DNA of 64,000 nucleotides from Caldalkalibacillus salinus (GCF_016745835.1 NZ_JAERVL010000006.1:186001-250000); one strand, 5' to 3'; positions 27,544 through 37,411 are shown, numbered from the stretch's first letter. Numbers and translations: made by a program. The notes: a model not told the origin generated them from the sequence alone.

Positions 27544-28437
27544 TTATCTTAAAAAGTCCATCAGCGTCGGACTAATGATCCTTGCTCCTGTGGCTAGACT
27601 AGCCTGATACACGTTTTCGGCTGTTCTCAAGTTCGTAATAACGGCGGCCATGTCCGCATCTTCTGTTTTAGACAGCAAGGTTTGCATGTTTGTGTCACTG
27701 TCTTTCAAACGATTATCAATCAGTTCTAAACGGTTGCTTCTGGCCCCTATATCAGACCAGCTTTCTAAAACCTGGTCTAAGCGACTGTCTAGATGCCCTA
27801 AGGCCTGGTCCACACCATCCTTGTCCCCGTCACGTAAAGCTGTAGATAGGGCGTTTAGTGTTGCAAAAGCATTATCCTCATCTTCCGCTTCTCCAAACAC
27901 TTGACCCGCATGCACATTGACATTTAAGACTAACGAACGAGACACTTCAAAGTTAATTTTGCCATCATCGAAAGTGGTGTCCTGATACGCATCGTCAGTA
28001 GGATACGGTGGCTGATCCGTTTTTTGGCCATTAAAAACGTATTTTCCGTTAAATTGACTATTCGCAATGTCCATGAGTTGATCGAACAGCTCTTCAACCT
28101 CGGACGCTACAGCATTCTTGGCCTCTTGAGGGTTGGAATCATTGGCCCCCTGCACCGCTAGTTCCCGCGCTCGGTGAAGCACATCAACCGCTTGTCCTAC
28201 CGTCGTGTCATTAAATTCAACCCAAGACTGAGCGTCATCCAAGTTGCGTTGATACTGTTCATTCGCCTCTAGCTCACTGCGATAGCGCATGGCAGAGCTA
28301 AGTCCTACAGGGTCATCGGAAGGCTTATTGATCTTCTTACCGGTCGTCATTTGACGCTGTAAGGTTTCCATTTTTCCTAAATTACGATTGAGACTGGTTA
28401 ACATATTCTGATTCAACATGTTCTGTGTGACTCTCAT
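27544..28437 (-). CDS. flgL: Flagellar hook-filament junction protein FlgL
   Basis: A 297-residue HAP3, structurally related to flagellin. The N-terminal MRVTQNMLNQNMLTSLNRNL and ATGKKINKPSDDPVGL-type segment (TTGKKINKPSDDPVGLSSAM) are diagnostic, as is the C-terminal helix ending in LMDFLR. The ATG at 28437 is used because GTAGGGGAAACG precedes it; the upstream ATG at 28455 has no ribosome-binding site. It joins the filament to FlgK. Confidence 0.95.
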   Translation of the reverse strand: MRVTQNMLNQNMLTSLNRNLGKMETLQRQMTTGKKINKPSDDPVGLSSAMRYRSELEANEQYQRNLDDAQSWVEFNDTTVGQAVDVLHRARELAVQGANDSNPQEAKNAVASEVEELFDQLMDIANSQFNGKYVFNGQKTDQPPYPTDDAYQDTTFDDGKINFEVSRSLVLNVNVHAGQVFGEAEDEDNAFATLNALSTALRDGDKDGVDQALGHLDSRLDQVLESWSDIGARSNRLELIDNRLKDSDTNMQTLLSKTEDADMAAVITNLRTAENVYQASLATGARIISPTLMDFLR

Positions 28438-28593
28438 CGTTTCCCCTACTTTCATTCTTCTATCATTTATCTATCATTTATCTTTCATCCATTTTTCGTT
28501 ACATCGCCTATCGTTTACTTGTTCAGTGAGCCGTTCAGTAGGACGTACTGTGGGCGCCCACATTCAAAAGTGATGTCGTCGCCTATTCACAAA

Positions 28594-30165
28594 CTATCGT
28601 CCGACAAGTCCCATTCTATTAACAACGGTGTCTAACAATTCGTCCGTTGCGGTGACCATACGAGCTGCCGCGTTGTATGCATGCTGGAATTTAATCATAT
28701 TGGACATTTCCTCATCCAAAGATACACCACTCACAGATTGACGACGGTTATCTGCCGCGTTGAGCAGCATCTCCTGATTATCCGTTTGCCTGGTGGCTTC
28801 CTGTGTCTTGACACCGAGTCCACCAATCACTGAGCGGAAGTACTCATCAAAGGTTCCTTCTCCTGCGGCGCCTTCTTCAGGTTGAAACTGAAATACCCCA
28901 TCCCTCAGCTGACCCATAGCGAGGGCTAGATCTCCGTTCCCTCTGATGACTTTATTCATCCCGTCTTCCTCTTCTACACGGAGCGAAGCCGCAATCAATC
29001 CAACGTCTTTGGCAATATACGGGTTTAATTCGACATCTTGAATATTAAAATCCTCTTCATCAGCAGGTAAAAAGAAGGCCTCTCCCGGTATGGCATTTCC
29101 ATCATCATCTTCCCGTAAAGTCCACCCTAATTGATGTAAGCCGTTAATCCCTTCAACGGTGGTATCCATACCGCCTTCAGGTATCGGTTCCCCTGCCGGC
29201 CATGTTTGTCTATTATCTTCGGGACCATACTCTATATCTTGAGCCAATACACTCCCTTCAGGAATGTGGACCTCCACTTCTCCGTACAGAAGCCCTTGAA
29301 ACATTGTATTAAGATGTGTCTGATATTCGTTCACTAGTTCATCCCGAGAGACGACAATGCCGTAAATTTCTCCACCGGTGATTTGGTCAACACTTATGCC
29401 ATCGCCAATATGTTGCCCCTCCATGCCGTTGACGACATCCGTTCCATCGGGCAATGTGATACTGTACATCCCGCTTTGCTCTTCTTGTACGTTGATCTGC
29501 ACTAGTTCAGAGAGTTTGTCCACAGCAAGGTCACGTTGGTCCCGGAGGTCATTGGCGTTATGACCGAGCCCTTCAACCCGTCGTATTTCTTGGTTCAAGT
29601 GAGCGACTTGATCAATGTATGTATTCGCTTCTTGTGTTTTCACATCTAAGGAATGGTCTAGGTCATCTCTTAAGTCTTGTAACTTCGAGTCGGTATGTTT
29701 AAAAGCGTCGGTCATGGCCAAGGCGCGTTCCTTTACAACCGAGCGTGCTGTGAGGTTATCCGCTTCACGGCTCAGCTCCTGCCATCCATTCCAGAACTCA
29801 TCGATGACACTACGTAGGCCTTCTTCACTAGGTTCATTGTAGATGCCCTCGATCTTCTCTAGGGTATCCTTCTGTACTTGCCATGTTCCATGCGCTTGGG
29901 ACTCATTACGATACTGAACATCTAAAAATGCTTCTCTTATTCTTGTAATCGATTGAAAATCAACACCCGTCCCTAATTGACCCGGTGCCGTAGATCGGGT
30001 CATGCTCGGGGTTTCAATAGGTGTGGCAGCCTTAAAATTAACGCGCTGCCTAGAGTACCCTTCTGTATTGGCATTGGAGATATTGTGCCCTGTGGTGGAC
30101 ATGGCTGTTTGCTGAGCGTATAGCCCTCTTTTGGCCACCTCTAGGTTATGAAATGTTGACCTCAC
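28594..30165 (-). CDS. flgK: Flagellar hook-associated protein FlgK
   Basis: A 523-residue HAP1 at the hook-filament junction. The N-terminal RSTFHNLEVAKRGLYAQQTA with TTGHNISNANTEGYSRQRV matches the rod/hook N-domain; the C-terminal end has LDEEMSNMIKFQHAYNAAAR and DTVVNRMGL. Two GTG codons are candidates: the one at 30165 has AAGGAG eight bases upstream and gives the usual MRSTF start, so I choose it over 30174. It follows flgN by 20 bp. Confidence 0.95.
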   Translation of the reverse strand: MRSTFHNLEVAKRGLYAQQTAMSTTGHNISNANTEGYSRQRVNFKAATPIETPSMTRSTAPGQLGTGVDFQSITRIREAFLDVQYRNESQAHGTWQVQKDTLEKIEGIYNEPSEEGLRSVIDEFWNGWQELSREADNLTARSVVKERALAMTDAFKHTDSKLQDLRDDLDHSLDVKTQEANTYIDQVAHLNQEIRRVEGLGHNANDLRDQRDLAVDKLSELVQINVQEEQSGMYSITLPDGTDVVNGMEGQHIGDGISVDQITGGEIYGIVVSRDELVNEYQTHLNTMFQGLLYGEVEVHIPEGSVLAQDIEYGPEDNRQTWPAGEPIPEGGMDTTVEGINGLHQLGWTLREDDDGNAIPGEAFFLPADEEDFNIQDVELNPYIAKDVGLIAASLRVEEEDGMNKVIRGNGDLALAMGQLRDGVFQFQPEEGAAGEGTFDEYFRSVIGGLGVKTQEATRQTDNQEMLLNAADNRRQSVSGVSLDEEMSNMIKFQHAYNAAARMVTATDELLDTVVNRMGLVGR

Positions 30166-30186
30166 GCTTCTCACTCCTTTTATTCA

Positions 30187-30720
30187 TTACGCCTTCGTAT
30201 CAAAGAAACTCTGTGTCGGGGAGGAAGCCACCTGCACTTGACTTCCACTCTGATTCGACGTCGGCTTATGATAAGTGGGGGACTGTGGTTCTGTCATATA
30301 ATCCAATGTTGTTTGAGCATACGATAGCGCATCCTCGATCAGTTGTTGGTTCAAGGCATTCACGCTTTGAACCTCTTGTATCACCCGTTGTAACTGATCA
30401 CCCACAGAGAAAAGCGCCTCGCTTCCTTCAATGCTCCGCCTGCTTTTTGCACATGATAACAGTTCTACGAGCATAGTCAACGTGGTCTCTTCTGCGCGTC
30501 GGCTGATACCGTTAGTCCGTAGCAACTGATCCACTGCCTGTACCCGTTGCGCTTCTATGGCACTGATCCGTTTGATCACATCCGACTCCTCTTTTTGGAT
30601 ATGTTGGAGCTGCTCTACATCTGCTTCGACCAGCTTTAACCGCTTTTGATTCGCCAGTTTTAATAAATCTTGATGGGCCTCTAGTAGTTGTTGTAGGACT
30701 TGTTGCACATGATGTAGCAC
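30187..30720 (-). CDS. flgN: FlgN-family flagellar export chaperone
   Basis: A 177-residue, largely helical protein rich in glutamine and leucine. FlgN binds FlgK and FlgL for export. The LLKLANQKRLKLVEADVEQL segment resembles the FlgN domain, and the order flgM-flgN-flgK-flgL supports the call. The C-terminal 35 residues (SPTYHKPTSNQSGSQVQ) are low complexity. Confidence 0.88.
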   Translation of the reverse strand: MLHHVQQVLQQLLEAHQDLLKLANQKRLKLVEADVEQLQHIQKEESDVIKRISAIEAQRVQAVDQLLRTNGISRRAEETTLTMLVELLSCAKSRRSIEGSEALFSVGDQLQRVIQEVQSVNALNQQLIEDALSYAQTTLDYMTEPQSPTYHKPTSNQSGSQVQVASSPTQSFFDTKA

Positions 30721-30757
30721 GGTCTATCTCCCCCTATTACTGATCATTTTCAACCCA

Positions 30758-31027
30758 TCACGATTCGTTTCCATACCAAAAGTCATAGAGTTTGTCTGCA
30801 ACCTTACGGCTATTGACTTCATATTCGCCCATCTTGATTTGCGCTTTGAGCTGATCAATTTTCTCTTGTCTGGTGCCGTCCGTCTGTTGCTTCTCCTCAA
30901 GCATTGCTTTCGCTTGGTCTGAAATTCGAACCTCGTCCTGCCGCTGGTGCCCTTCTTTTTTCTGGGTGAGCTGTTGGTTTTGCTTGTAGACATTCATCAC
31001 TGTCGGTATAGCTTTATTGATTTTCAT
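30758..31027 (-). CDS. flgM: Anti-sigma-D factor FlgM
   Basis: An 89-residue anti-sigma factor that holds SigD until the hook is complete. The sequence DEVRISDQAKAMLEE and the C-terminal helix RKVADKLYDFWYG fit the SigD-binding part. ATG at 31027 is 3 bp after the yvyF stop region with GCGAGGTGTAGGCT upstream. The SigD promoters at flaG and hag are its expected targets. An overlapping frame of the same length at 30724-30993 is a shadow. Confidence 0.95.
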   Translation of the reverse strand: MKINKAIPTVMNVYKQNQQLTQKKEGHQRQDEVRISDQAKAMLEEKQQTDGTRQEKIDQLKAQIKMGEYEVNSRKVADKLYDFWYGNES

Positions 31028-31030
31028 AGC

Positions 31031-31459
31031 CTACACCTCGCTTCCTTTGACTCTTCTATATCCTGTTTGTTTAATATCTGTTCGTGACGTATCACTTTGT
31101 TTGTGTTCTGTGCGATTTATTTTTTCAATGTCCTGATTTAACTGTTGATGACAATTTTGGCATAACGTACCCGCTCTCGTTAACGCTCCACAAGACTCAC
31201 AGGGATAACCCATATTGGGGAGATTCTCGAGTGTAATCCTCTTTTGGCGTATAAATTTAGAGATTTTGTTAATGGTCACGCCTGTATCTTCACTGCATTC
31301 ATATATGGTTGCTTTACGGTTTTTACGACTTCTTAAATATTCAGCTACAAGACGATACTCTTGATCTTCTATTTTTATGCAATTTCGACATAAATCCTGT
31401 ACCCCTTTAACGAAAAGCTTATTACATTGGGGACAGTTGGCTAGTTCATTGACTCCCAT
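31031..31459 (-). CDS. yvyF: YvyF-type flagellar operon protein (zinc-ribbon)
   Basis: A 142-residue protein with two zinc-ribbon-like cysteine sets: CPQCNKLFVKGVQDLCRNC at residues 8-26 and CESCGALTRAGTLCQNC near residues 94-110. The middle part looks like a winged-helix segment (ECSEDTGVTINKISKFIRQK). It is the TIGR03826 family, always found before flgM. Function is unknown; it could be a regulator. ATG at 31459 has GGAGGAGATTGCT upstream. Confidence 0.9.
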   Translation of the reverse strand: MGVNELANCPQCNKLFVKGVQDLCRNCIKIEDQEYRLVAEYLRSRKNRKATIYECSEDTGVTINKISKFIRQKRITLENLPNMGYPCESCGALTRAGTLCQNCHQQLNQDIEKINRTEHKQSDTSRTDIKQTGYRRVKGSEV

Positions 31460-31503
31460 AGCAATCTCCTCCGAAAGTGGGGTGATAAGTTTTTTTTATT
31501 CCA

Positions 31504-32376
31504 TTAGCGTGCCATCGTCAGGCTGATGACGCTTTTGGCACCTGCACTTCTGAGTGCATAGGCTGCGGCGTATATCGTTGCACCTGTTGTGTATATATCA
31601 TCAATCAGGCATACCCGCTTATTATGTATATCGGCATTCCGCACCGGATTGTTAATAAATTTATCCCATAATTCTTTTAATCGTGCTTGTCTATCCTTTT
31701 GACTCTGCTTGTCTAAATCCCCCTGCCTGATTAAGGCGTCCGGTACAAAGGGAAGGTGACTTCGTGCGGCGAATAGCTCCCCTATCTGTTCTGCTTGGTT
31801 ATAGCCTCGCTCAATAAGGCGATCAGGCGCCAGTGGGATGCATGTCACAAGATCCGTTTCCTGGCTCAGTCTCTGTATGCTGGGGTCAGTAGATTCGATG
31901 AGGTTACGCCATTGTTCCCACAGCAGCGAAGCGAAAAAGTACTTTAGGCTTTGATTCCCTTTGAATTTGTATTGGGCGATCAAGTCTTGTACCACCTCGT
32001 TATATTGCCAGACACTCCTGTTCCACATGAGAATCCTGCCTGCTTCTTCCCCACTATCCTCCGTTACAGGATTAAGACATAAGTCAGGTTCTTGCCTCAG
32101 TTGTTCCTCCGAAGCCAGCCAACGCTCACAATCATAACATATCTGCCAGTCCTGATGAGCATAGGTAAAAGAGGAAGAGAGTCCCGCTAGTGATCGGTCG
32201 CAACGATCACATTGGAGGTTGTCCTCTAACCAAGGTAAGTCTTTGAGACAGGTAGCACAGAGCCAGTCCTCTTTATCTAATAAAGGCTGAGGCTGAAAAA
32301 TTTTAAACGTGACAAGGTGTTGCCAGGAAAAGGGAATGGTTCGGGTTTCCTGACACGTGATGCATGTGGTTTGCAT
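31504..32376 (-). CDS. comFC: ComFC-family competence phosphoribosyltransferase-like protein
   Basis: A 290-residue protein. The N-terminus has cysteine pairs of a zinc ribbon (CITCQET, CATCLKDL, CDRCDRSL). The C-terminal domain carries the PRPP-binding motif VCLIDDIYTTGATIYAAA near residue 255, typical of ComF proteins needed for DNA uptake. It follows comFA by 21 bp. comFB, present between them in B. subtilis, is missing. Confidence 0.93.
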   Translation of the reverse strand: MQTTCITCQETRTIPFSWQHLVTFKIFQPQPLLDKEDWLCATCLKDLPWLEDNLQCDRCDRSLAGLSSSFTYAHQDWQICYDCERWLASEEQLRQEPDLCLNPVTEDSGEEAGRILMWNRSVWQYNEVVQDLIAQYKFKGNQSLKYFFASLLWEQWRNLIESTDPSIQRLSQETDLVTCIPLAPDRLIERGYNQAEQIGELFAARSHLPFVPDALIRQGDLDKQSQKDRQARLKELWDKFINNPVRNADIHNKRVCLIDDIYTTGATIYAAAYALRSAGAKSVISLTMAR

Positions 32377-32397
32377 GGGTACCTCCAGAGTATGCTT

Positions 32398-34419
32398 TTA
32401 TGTTTTATTCCATCCTTTGATCCTGTTGATAGCAGACACTTGGTCCTGCGTGCGAACTTCAGGGAAAAACCACACGTTGCCGATCGGGTCGTCTGGTTTT
32501 CTCCCTGCTCGCCCGGCCATTTGGATCAGCGCAGCCTCGTTAAAGACGGGGTCATCACTTCCGAGGACGGCCACATCACAGTAAGGGATGGTGACCCCTC
32601 TCTCTAAAATGGTCGTGGTGATTAACAGTCGGATATCATGACGCCGAAAGCGTTGGACGACCTCCGTGCGACGCTCATCTTCTGAGTGTACCGTATCCAT
32701 TGCAAATCCATGGCCGAGGGGTGGCCCCTGTCTGGTGATATAGGGAAGGATCATGTCTTCTATATAAGACATGACAGGCTGTAAATCATCCACCCTGGGT
32801 ACAAACAAGTAACCGTAACGTTCCTCTTGAATAAGATGCTGAACGTACGCGAGTAACTCTGTGAGGATGACAGTAGAGCTGATCGTTTTTCGCCATGACC
32901 CTACAGGTTTGAGTTGAGGCACTGCTAAGGGATGTCCGTGAAAACGTCTGGTGATGGTGACATAGGGTAGCTCCTGACGTCGCACACGTTTTTGCATGTG
33001 TCTATTGGGTGTGGCCGTCAGATAGACCATCACACCACTAGGCCTCAAGGCACGCTGTACAGCATACTGAAGCATATTATCAAAATGATAGGGAAAAGCG
33101 TCCTCCTCATCAATGACGATCAGATCGAAATAGCCATGGAAACGTAAGGTCTGATGGGTGGTGGCCAGAAACAAGTCACCCGCTTCATACTTCTCTTCAC
33201 TTTCTCCGTGTAGTACTCTCACCGTTTGTCGGGGAAAAGCGTCTTTTAACCTCGGGGCTAGCTCCGTGACCACATCCCGTCGTGGAGACGTAATTAGTAC
33301 CTTTTTGCCACACTTTAAGACATCATCTAAGCTGTGGAAAAGGATCTCTGTTTTTCCGGCGCCGCAAATGGCCCAGATCAGGAACTCGTGAGGACCACTG
33401 TGACGGGCTGGCATATTGGGCACCTCTTGACATGTGTGAGGGCCATCTTCTTCGTAGGTTTGAACCTGGTCTAGATCATGTGCATTGGCATGAAATTGGG
33501 CTTTGGTTTGGGTTTGCACACCCTGTTCTTGATACACCTGAGCCTTATGGAGTCGGAGCCCAAACTTCTGTTGCACAAACGATTGCAACTGATCTGAGGC
33601 TTGCTGTTGTGCAGCGCTTAGTTGCCCTTCCCACTGTAAAACGGAAGGCATGTTCGTCACATCATGCGATGACGTGTACGCATTCGTTCCGGTTCTTAGA
33701 GACATTGGTTGCTGTTGAAGAGGCTCGTGATGAGTAGAGGCTTCTTGTGTCAGGTTCCAACCATACCAATGCAAATAAGGCTGGCACGATTTGGCTAATC
33801 CCAACTTAGCGCATCGAGGACAGTACCGACAATCTCCCTGTCCACAAGAAGCACAGGGCATCTGGACGACCTGCTCTTCCTTTCCACGCAGAACGTCGAT
33901 CACTTTAAACACCTTCGACCGATGCTCTCGTCCCTGTGCATAACCACACCGCTTACACGCATGGATGCCAATGGGACTTAACCAATCAAAAAGGCCACAT
34001 AGGTATAGTGCCTGCAAAACAGCAGACATCCTTTCAGGCAGTGGATACTGAGGACATAATTGACGATAGGCTGCCACAACTTCTGTTAATAATAGACGAC
34101 GGCCTTGTAGCGTATCAGCCCACCGAAACCACGCCTCCGGTGTAGGGCTCCTGTGCTCCTGCGCAAGGATGTGACGTACACTTGTCATGCCTATATCACG
34201 ATGCAATGCTTGTCTCACTTCCGCTGGACACTGTGTGTGTCGGGACATACAAGCCGTGATATGAGGCCATTCTTCAATCTCGCAAAGCTCAATATCCTGT
34301 GCTAAATGATCAGATATCGTGTGCCAAAAAGGAACGTCGACCCTCTCAAACACTTCAGCGGGGCTAAAGAACGTCCATTCATGCACCCGATAGGAGATAA
34401 AAGCCGGTTTCCATATCAT
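32398..34419 (-). CDS. comFA: ComFA, DNA-uptake DEAD/DEAH helicase
   Basis: A membrane-associated ATPase that pulls transforming DNA into the cell. The N-terminal 200 residues are variable and include the four-cysteine zinc region CASCGQGDCRYCPRC. Walker A AICGAGKTEIL is near residue 355, the DEED box IVIDEEDAFPY near 450, and motif VI QMAGRAGRKPDDPIG near 645. ATG 34419 (codon 11 of the longest frame) overlaps the previous gene's stop in ATGATTGTT-like fashion by 4 bp. About 670 residues, longer than the 463 of B. subtilis ComFA because of the N-terminal extension. Confidence 0.92.
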   Translation of the reverse strand: MIWKPAFISYRVHEWTFFSPAEVFERVDVPFWHTISDHLAQDIELCEIEEWPHITACMSRHTQCPAEVRQALHRDIGMTSVRHILAQEHRSPTPEAWFRWADTLQGRRLLLTEVVAAYRQLCPQYPLPERMSAVLQALYLCGLFDWLSPIGIHACKRCGYAQGREHRSKVFKVIDVLRGKEEQVVQMPCASCGQGDCRYCPRCAKLGLAKSCQPYLHWYGWNLTQEASTHHEPLQQQPMSLRTGTNAYTSSHDVTNMPSVLQWEGQLSAAQQQASDQLQSFVQQKFGLRLHKAQVYQEQGVQTQTKAQFHANAHDLDQVQTYEEDGPHTCQEVPNMPARHSGPHEFLIWAICGAGKTEILFHSLDDVLKCGKKVLITSPRRDVVTELAPRLKDAFPRQTVRVLHGESEEKYEAGDLFLATTHQTLRFHGYFDLIVIDEEDAFPYHFDNMLQYAVQRALRPSGVMVYLTATPNRHMQKRVRRQELPYVTITRRFHGHPLAVPQLKPVGSWRKTISSTVILTELLAYVQHLIQEERYGYLFVPRVDDLQPVMSYIEDMILPYITRQGPPLGHGFAMDTVHSEDERRTEVVQRFRRHDIRLLITTTILERGVTIPYCDVAVLGSDDPVFNEAALIQMAGRAGRKPDDPIGNVWFFPEVRTQDQVSAINRIKGWNKT

Positions 34420-35024
34420 TGTTGCTCCCATCCTTCTCCTCCACGCCATTGTTCTTTCGCTTTCGCTTTGTTCCGTTGGTAGACAATATAGTAAAGCTGT
34501 GGAAGCATAATCATGACTGCGACCGTCACGACCGCTCTCATCACCACATCACCGACATCTCTATGTAACAGTAAGAGCAGAACGGTCACTGTACTGATCA
34601 TCACAACACCGTAACTGATACGACGCCCTACGTGTATGGTGATATAGATGACAGGTAAGACGAAGGCTTCCGGGAACAGTGGACTTGTAGCCTGACCCGA
34701 GATCATGACCAAGATGATGACCGGAAAGTAGAAGGCTAAATACGCGACGGGGTGATCGATCAAAACATGTTGTTCTCCAACTTGATGTAAAAAGTAAGTC
34801 AGTAATCCGAGTAAAACAACCACGAGCAATAAAGCGTATAAGAGCATATGTCTAGGAACTAACATCAAGGCGATAAACGAGAAAATGACCAGTACCGCTA
34901 ACATGACCTGATTGACACGATCACGGTAAGCTGCGTCAATCTTCATGGACGTGATAATGACGAGTAGGAGGGTCAGCATACATAGTTGAACGATCCATTC
35001 TGTCTGTAAATTCGTCACACTCAT
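34416..35024 (-). CDS. Small membrane protein of unknown function, partner of the diguanylate cyclase
   Basis: A 202-residue protein with about six hydrophobic helices (residues 12-26, 38-55, 60-80, 95-110, 120-135, 145-175) and a charged tail (RNKAKAKEQWRGGEGWEQQ). I recognise no family. Its start overlaps the stop of the upstream GGDEF gene by 4 bp (ATGA), so the two are made together. It resembles the sensor part of a membrane signalling protein without an output domain and may modulate the cyclase. Confidence 0.75.
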   Translation of the reverse strand: MSVTNLQTEWIVQLCMLTLLLVIITSMKIDAAYRDRVNQVMLAVLVIFSFIALMLVPRHMLLYALLLVVVLLGLLTYFLHQVGEQHVLIDHPVAYLAFYFPVIILVMISGQATSPLFPEAFVLPVIYITIHVGRRISYGVVMISTVTVLLLLLHRDVGDVVMRAVVTVAVMIMLPQLYYIVYQRNKAKAKEQWRGGEGWEQQ

Positions 35025-36763
35025 GCGCTTGTTCCTCCCTCATTCTGTTCATATACAGCCACACGGTTACGTCCCCTTTGTTTGGCTCCTACGTACATCG
35101 CCCGATCAGCGTGTCTTACTAGACTGAGGGCATCATCCGCATGAAGTGGATAGACGGCCACTCCGATACTTACCGTATTACGAATCAGAACTTCCTTACC
35201 TGAATGCAAATCATCTGTCACACTCACCGGTGCAGATTGGATGGCCACCCGTAGACGATCAGCTATACCATACGCTGTGTCTTGTGAGGTATGAGGTAAG
35301 AGTATCGTAAATTCCTCTCCTCCGTAGCGCGCCACCACGTCTTCCTCCTGACGCACGTGTGATTGTATAAGAGTGGCTATATGCGTAATGACTTTATTTC
35401 CAGTCAAGTGTCCGAATTGATCGTTCACCTCTTTAAAATAATCGATGTCTAGAATAAGCAATGCAAGTGGATATTCAAACTGTTGAGCGTGTTCAATCGC
35501 CTTTTCCAGCCTCTGCTCGAAGCCTCTATAGTTAAATAGTCCTGTTAGTTCGTCCTTCAGGGCTCGGCGTTCAGTCTGTTGATAAATATAAGCATTATGA
35601 ATTGATGTCGCAGCGTGATGCGCCATAATTTCCAGTAGCGTGACATCCTTTTTGGAGAACCCGTTTTCCTTTAACTTGGCGAGAAAGATGACTCCGACAA
35701 CCTCTTCCTTCGTCTTCAAAGGCACGGCCATTAAACTTTTAATAGGTACGTTTATGTTCGGCCTGCCCTTAGCCAAATACAGTTCTGTTTCTCGATTAAT
35801 GATTATCGGTTTAGTTTTCTGTATGACTTGAGAGGCGATCCCTGCATCGGAGGACAGTGTCTCAGACGTGGCATATCGTCGATGAAAAGTATCACGTACA
35901 TCGATACGAATAGGGTCTAACTGTTGGCGTTTTTCATTTAAACGGTATATGTAACACATATCGTAGGTTTGAATGTCTTGGATGGCTTGTACTAGTGCAT
36001 CTAAATTTTTTTCTAGGTTTAATTCAGAGGTGAAGGAGGAGGTCAGTTCGTGGATCGTCTTAAGCTGTTGATTGGCTTCTTCGACATCATTAACGAGCTT
36101 AAAAATGTAAGCAATGATCAAAATCGGGATGGTGATGACTAATGCCCCAAACAATCCAAATCCGTATTCGTAAACGACGATTAATAACGCACTGATAGGA
36201 ATAGCAAGGCAATGGGTCACCACGTTCCAGCGCAATTCCTCCCAAGTGAAAGTTGAAAGAGGCAACCGCCGTATCCACAACGTCCAATTCAGTATGACGT
36301 GATTTGTGAAAAAGCTAGTGGCAATATAGGCCACAATGGGAATAAGAGGAATATCCCCTATCAATGTGTAGGGAAACATGGCCTCAACGACATAATAAGA
36401 AAGCGCACTCATGAGTGACATCCAAAAAATTAAACAATGGAAAAAGAAATGTTTGATTTTCCATTGGTACTGAGAAAAGAGAATAAACAAAAATAAACTA
36501 ATTTGAGACACCATGAGTTCAATGAGAAAACCGTATTGGAGGAATATAAACAAATGGACTAGAGGGACTAAAGACACATAGGTCTCTTTCAAGCGAATGG
36601 GGTAGGCGTTAAGTAAAACACTCACGATAAAAAACAACAGCAAGGCTATGCTATCGATCGGGGTATTCATATACGGAAATGGAAAAAACAACGCTGTGAA
36701 AATGATGGTTAACATCGTTAACCCTAAAAACGGATATAGCCTCATAGGGGAAACAATCATCAT
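35021..36763 (-). CDS. Membrane-bound GAF-GGDEF diguanylate cyclase
   Basis: A 580-residue enzyme that would make cyclic-di-GMP from two GTP. Residues 1-225 hold about seven hydrophobic helices, then a short coiled coil, a GAF domain (about 245-400) and a GGDEF domain. The active-site loop is RYGGEEF, a functional variant, with DIDYFKEVNDQFGHLTGN as the GTP-binding part. The position of the inhibitory RxxD site is occupied by QEED, so product inhibition may be absent. It lies next to degSU and competence genes and could feed the riboswitch at 19.6 kb. Confidence 0.93.
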   Translation of the reverse strand: MMIVSPMRLYPFLGLTMLTIIFTALFFPFPYMNTPIDSIALLLFFIVSVLLNAYPIRLKETYVSLVPLVHLFIFLQYGFLIELMVSQISLFLFILFSQYQWKIKHFFFHCLIFWMSLMSALSYYVVEAMFPYTLIGDIPLIPIVAYIATSFFTNHVILNWTLWIRRLPLSTFTWEELRWNVVTHCLAIPISALLIVVYEYGFGLFGALVITIPILIIAYIFKLVNDVEEANQQLKTIHELTSSFTSELNLEKNLDALVQAIQDIQTYDMCYIYRLNEKRQQLDPIRIDVRDTFHRRYATSETLSSDAGIASQVIQKTKPIIINRETELYLAKGRPNINVPIKSLMAVPLKTKEEVVGVIFLAKLKENGFSKKDVTLLEIMAHHAATSIHNAYIYQQTERRALKDELTGLFNYRGFEQRLEKAIEHAQQFEYPLALLILDIDYFKEVNDQFGHLTGNKVITHIATLIQSHVRQEEDVVARYGGEEFTILLPHTSQDTAYGIADRLRVAIQSAPVSVTDDLHSGKEVLIRNTVSIGVAVYPLHADDALSLVRHADRAMYVGAKQRGRNRVAVYEQNEGGTSA

Positions 36764-36936
36764 TACAGCTCCTACCCTCTCTCTTCATCCAAGTTCGAGT
36801 CCATGACTAGTACAAAACGCCTATGCTTTATCTTCTTATTATATGTTAGTCGAGTGTGAATTTCACGCGTTTTTGGAGGGTTTTAAAGCAAAAAAAGATA
36901 GAGCGACAACCATCGACACAGGCTTACATAAAAATA

Positions 36937-36976
36937 CAAAAAATAGCAAGCCGCCTTTGACATGAGACGCTTGCTA
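36937..36976 (-). terminator. Terminator overlapping the yaaR stop codon
   Basis: The minus strand has stem ATAGCAAGC/GCTTGCTAT, the first arm including the stop codon TAG of the yaaR gene, followed by TTTTTT. It isolates yaaR from the cyclase gene. Confidence 0.88.
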
Positions 36977-37411
36977 TGTATATAAGTTCACCATCATCCC
37001 TTTGATATCTTCGATGAGAGATAAGATGTTGATTTGATTTTGCTCTTGCTCCAAGACTTCGTTTGTGAGTGACACTAGAGCCTTGTCAATTTCTTTGACC
37101 GTCTTGAACTGTTTGGACCTCCCCTTAGGAGAAAGGTTTTGTTTTTCGTGGAGCTCTAGGCCGTGCTGCACTGTTTCTTGAATAAGTTCCTTGACGAGTT
37201 TTTTATACTCTTTTAAATGCCCCACTGTCATATGCTGCCCCAATTGACGGCCTTTTACATCTATTTGGGAAAGCAGCGTTCGTATGGATTGCTCATGTAA
37301 CGTTTGCGTTGTCTGAGCTATCGTGGTTGAAAAAGAGGTTTTGTGCCCTCCTTTGGGGTTTCCCTTCTGTGTTGTCTCTATTTTAGGGCTTACATGGTTC
37401 TCAATCCGCAA
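36974..37411 (-). CDS. yaaR: YaaR family protein (DUF327)
   Basis: A 145-residue soluble helical protein. The core LLSQIDVKGRQLGQHMTVGHLKEYKKLVKEL (in part) and the C-terminal EVLEQEQNQINILSLIEDI match DUF327. In B. subtilis yaaR sits near sporulation/flagellar-linked genes elsewhere; its role is unknown. It overlaps the end of the gene upstream by 22 bp. Confidence 0.8.
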   Translation of the reverse strand: MRIENHVSPKIETTQKGNPKGGHKTSFSTTIAQTTQTLHEQSIRTLLSQIDVKGRQLGQHMTVGHLKEYKKLVKELIQETVQHGLELHEKQNLSPKGRSKQFKTVKEIDKALVSLTNEVLEQEQNQINILSLIEDIKGMMVNLYT

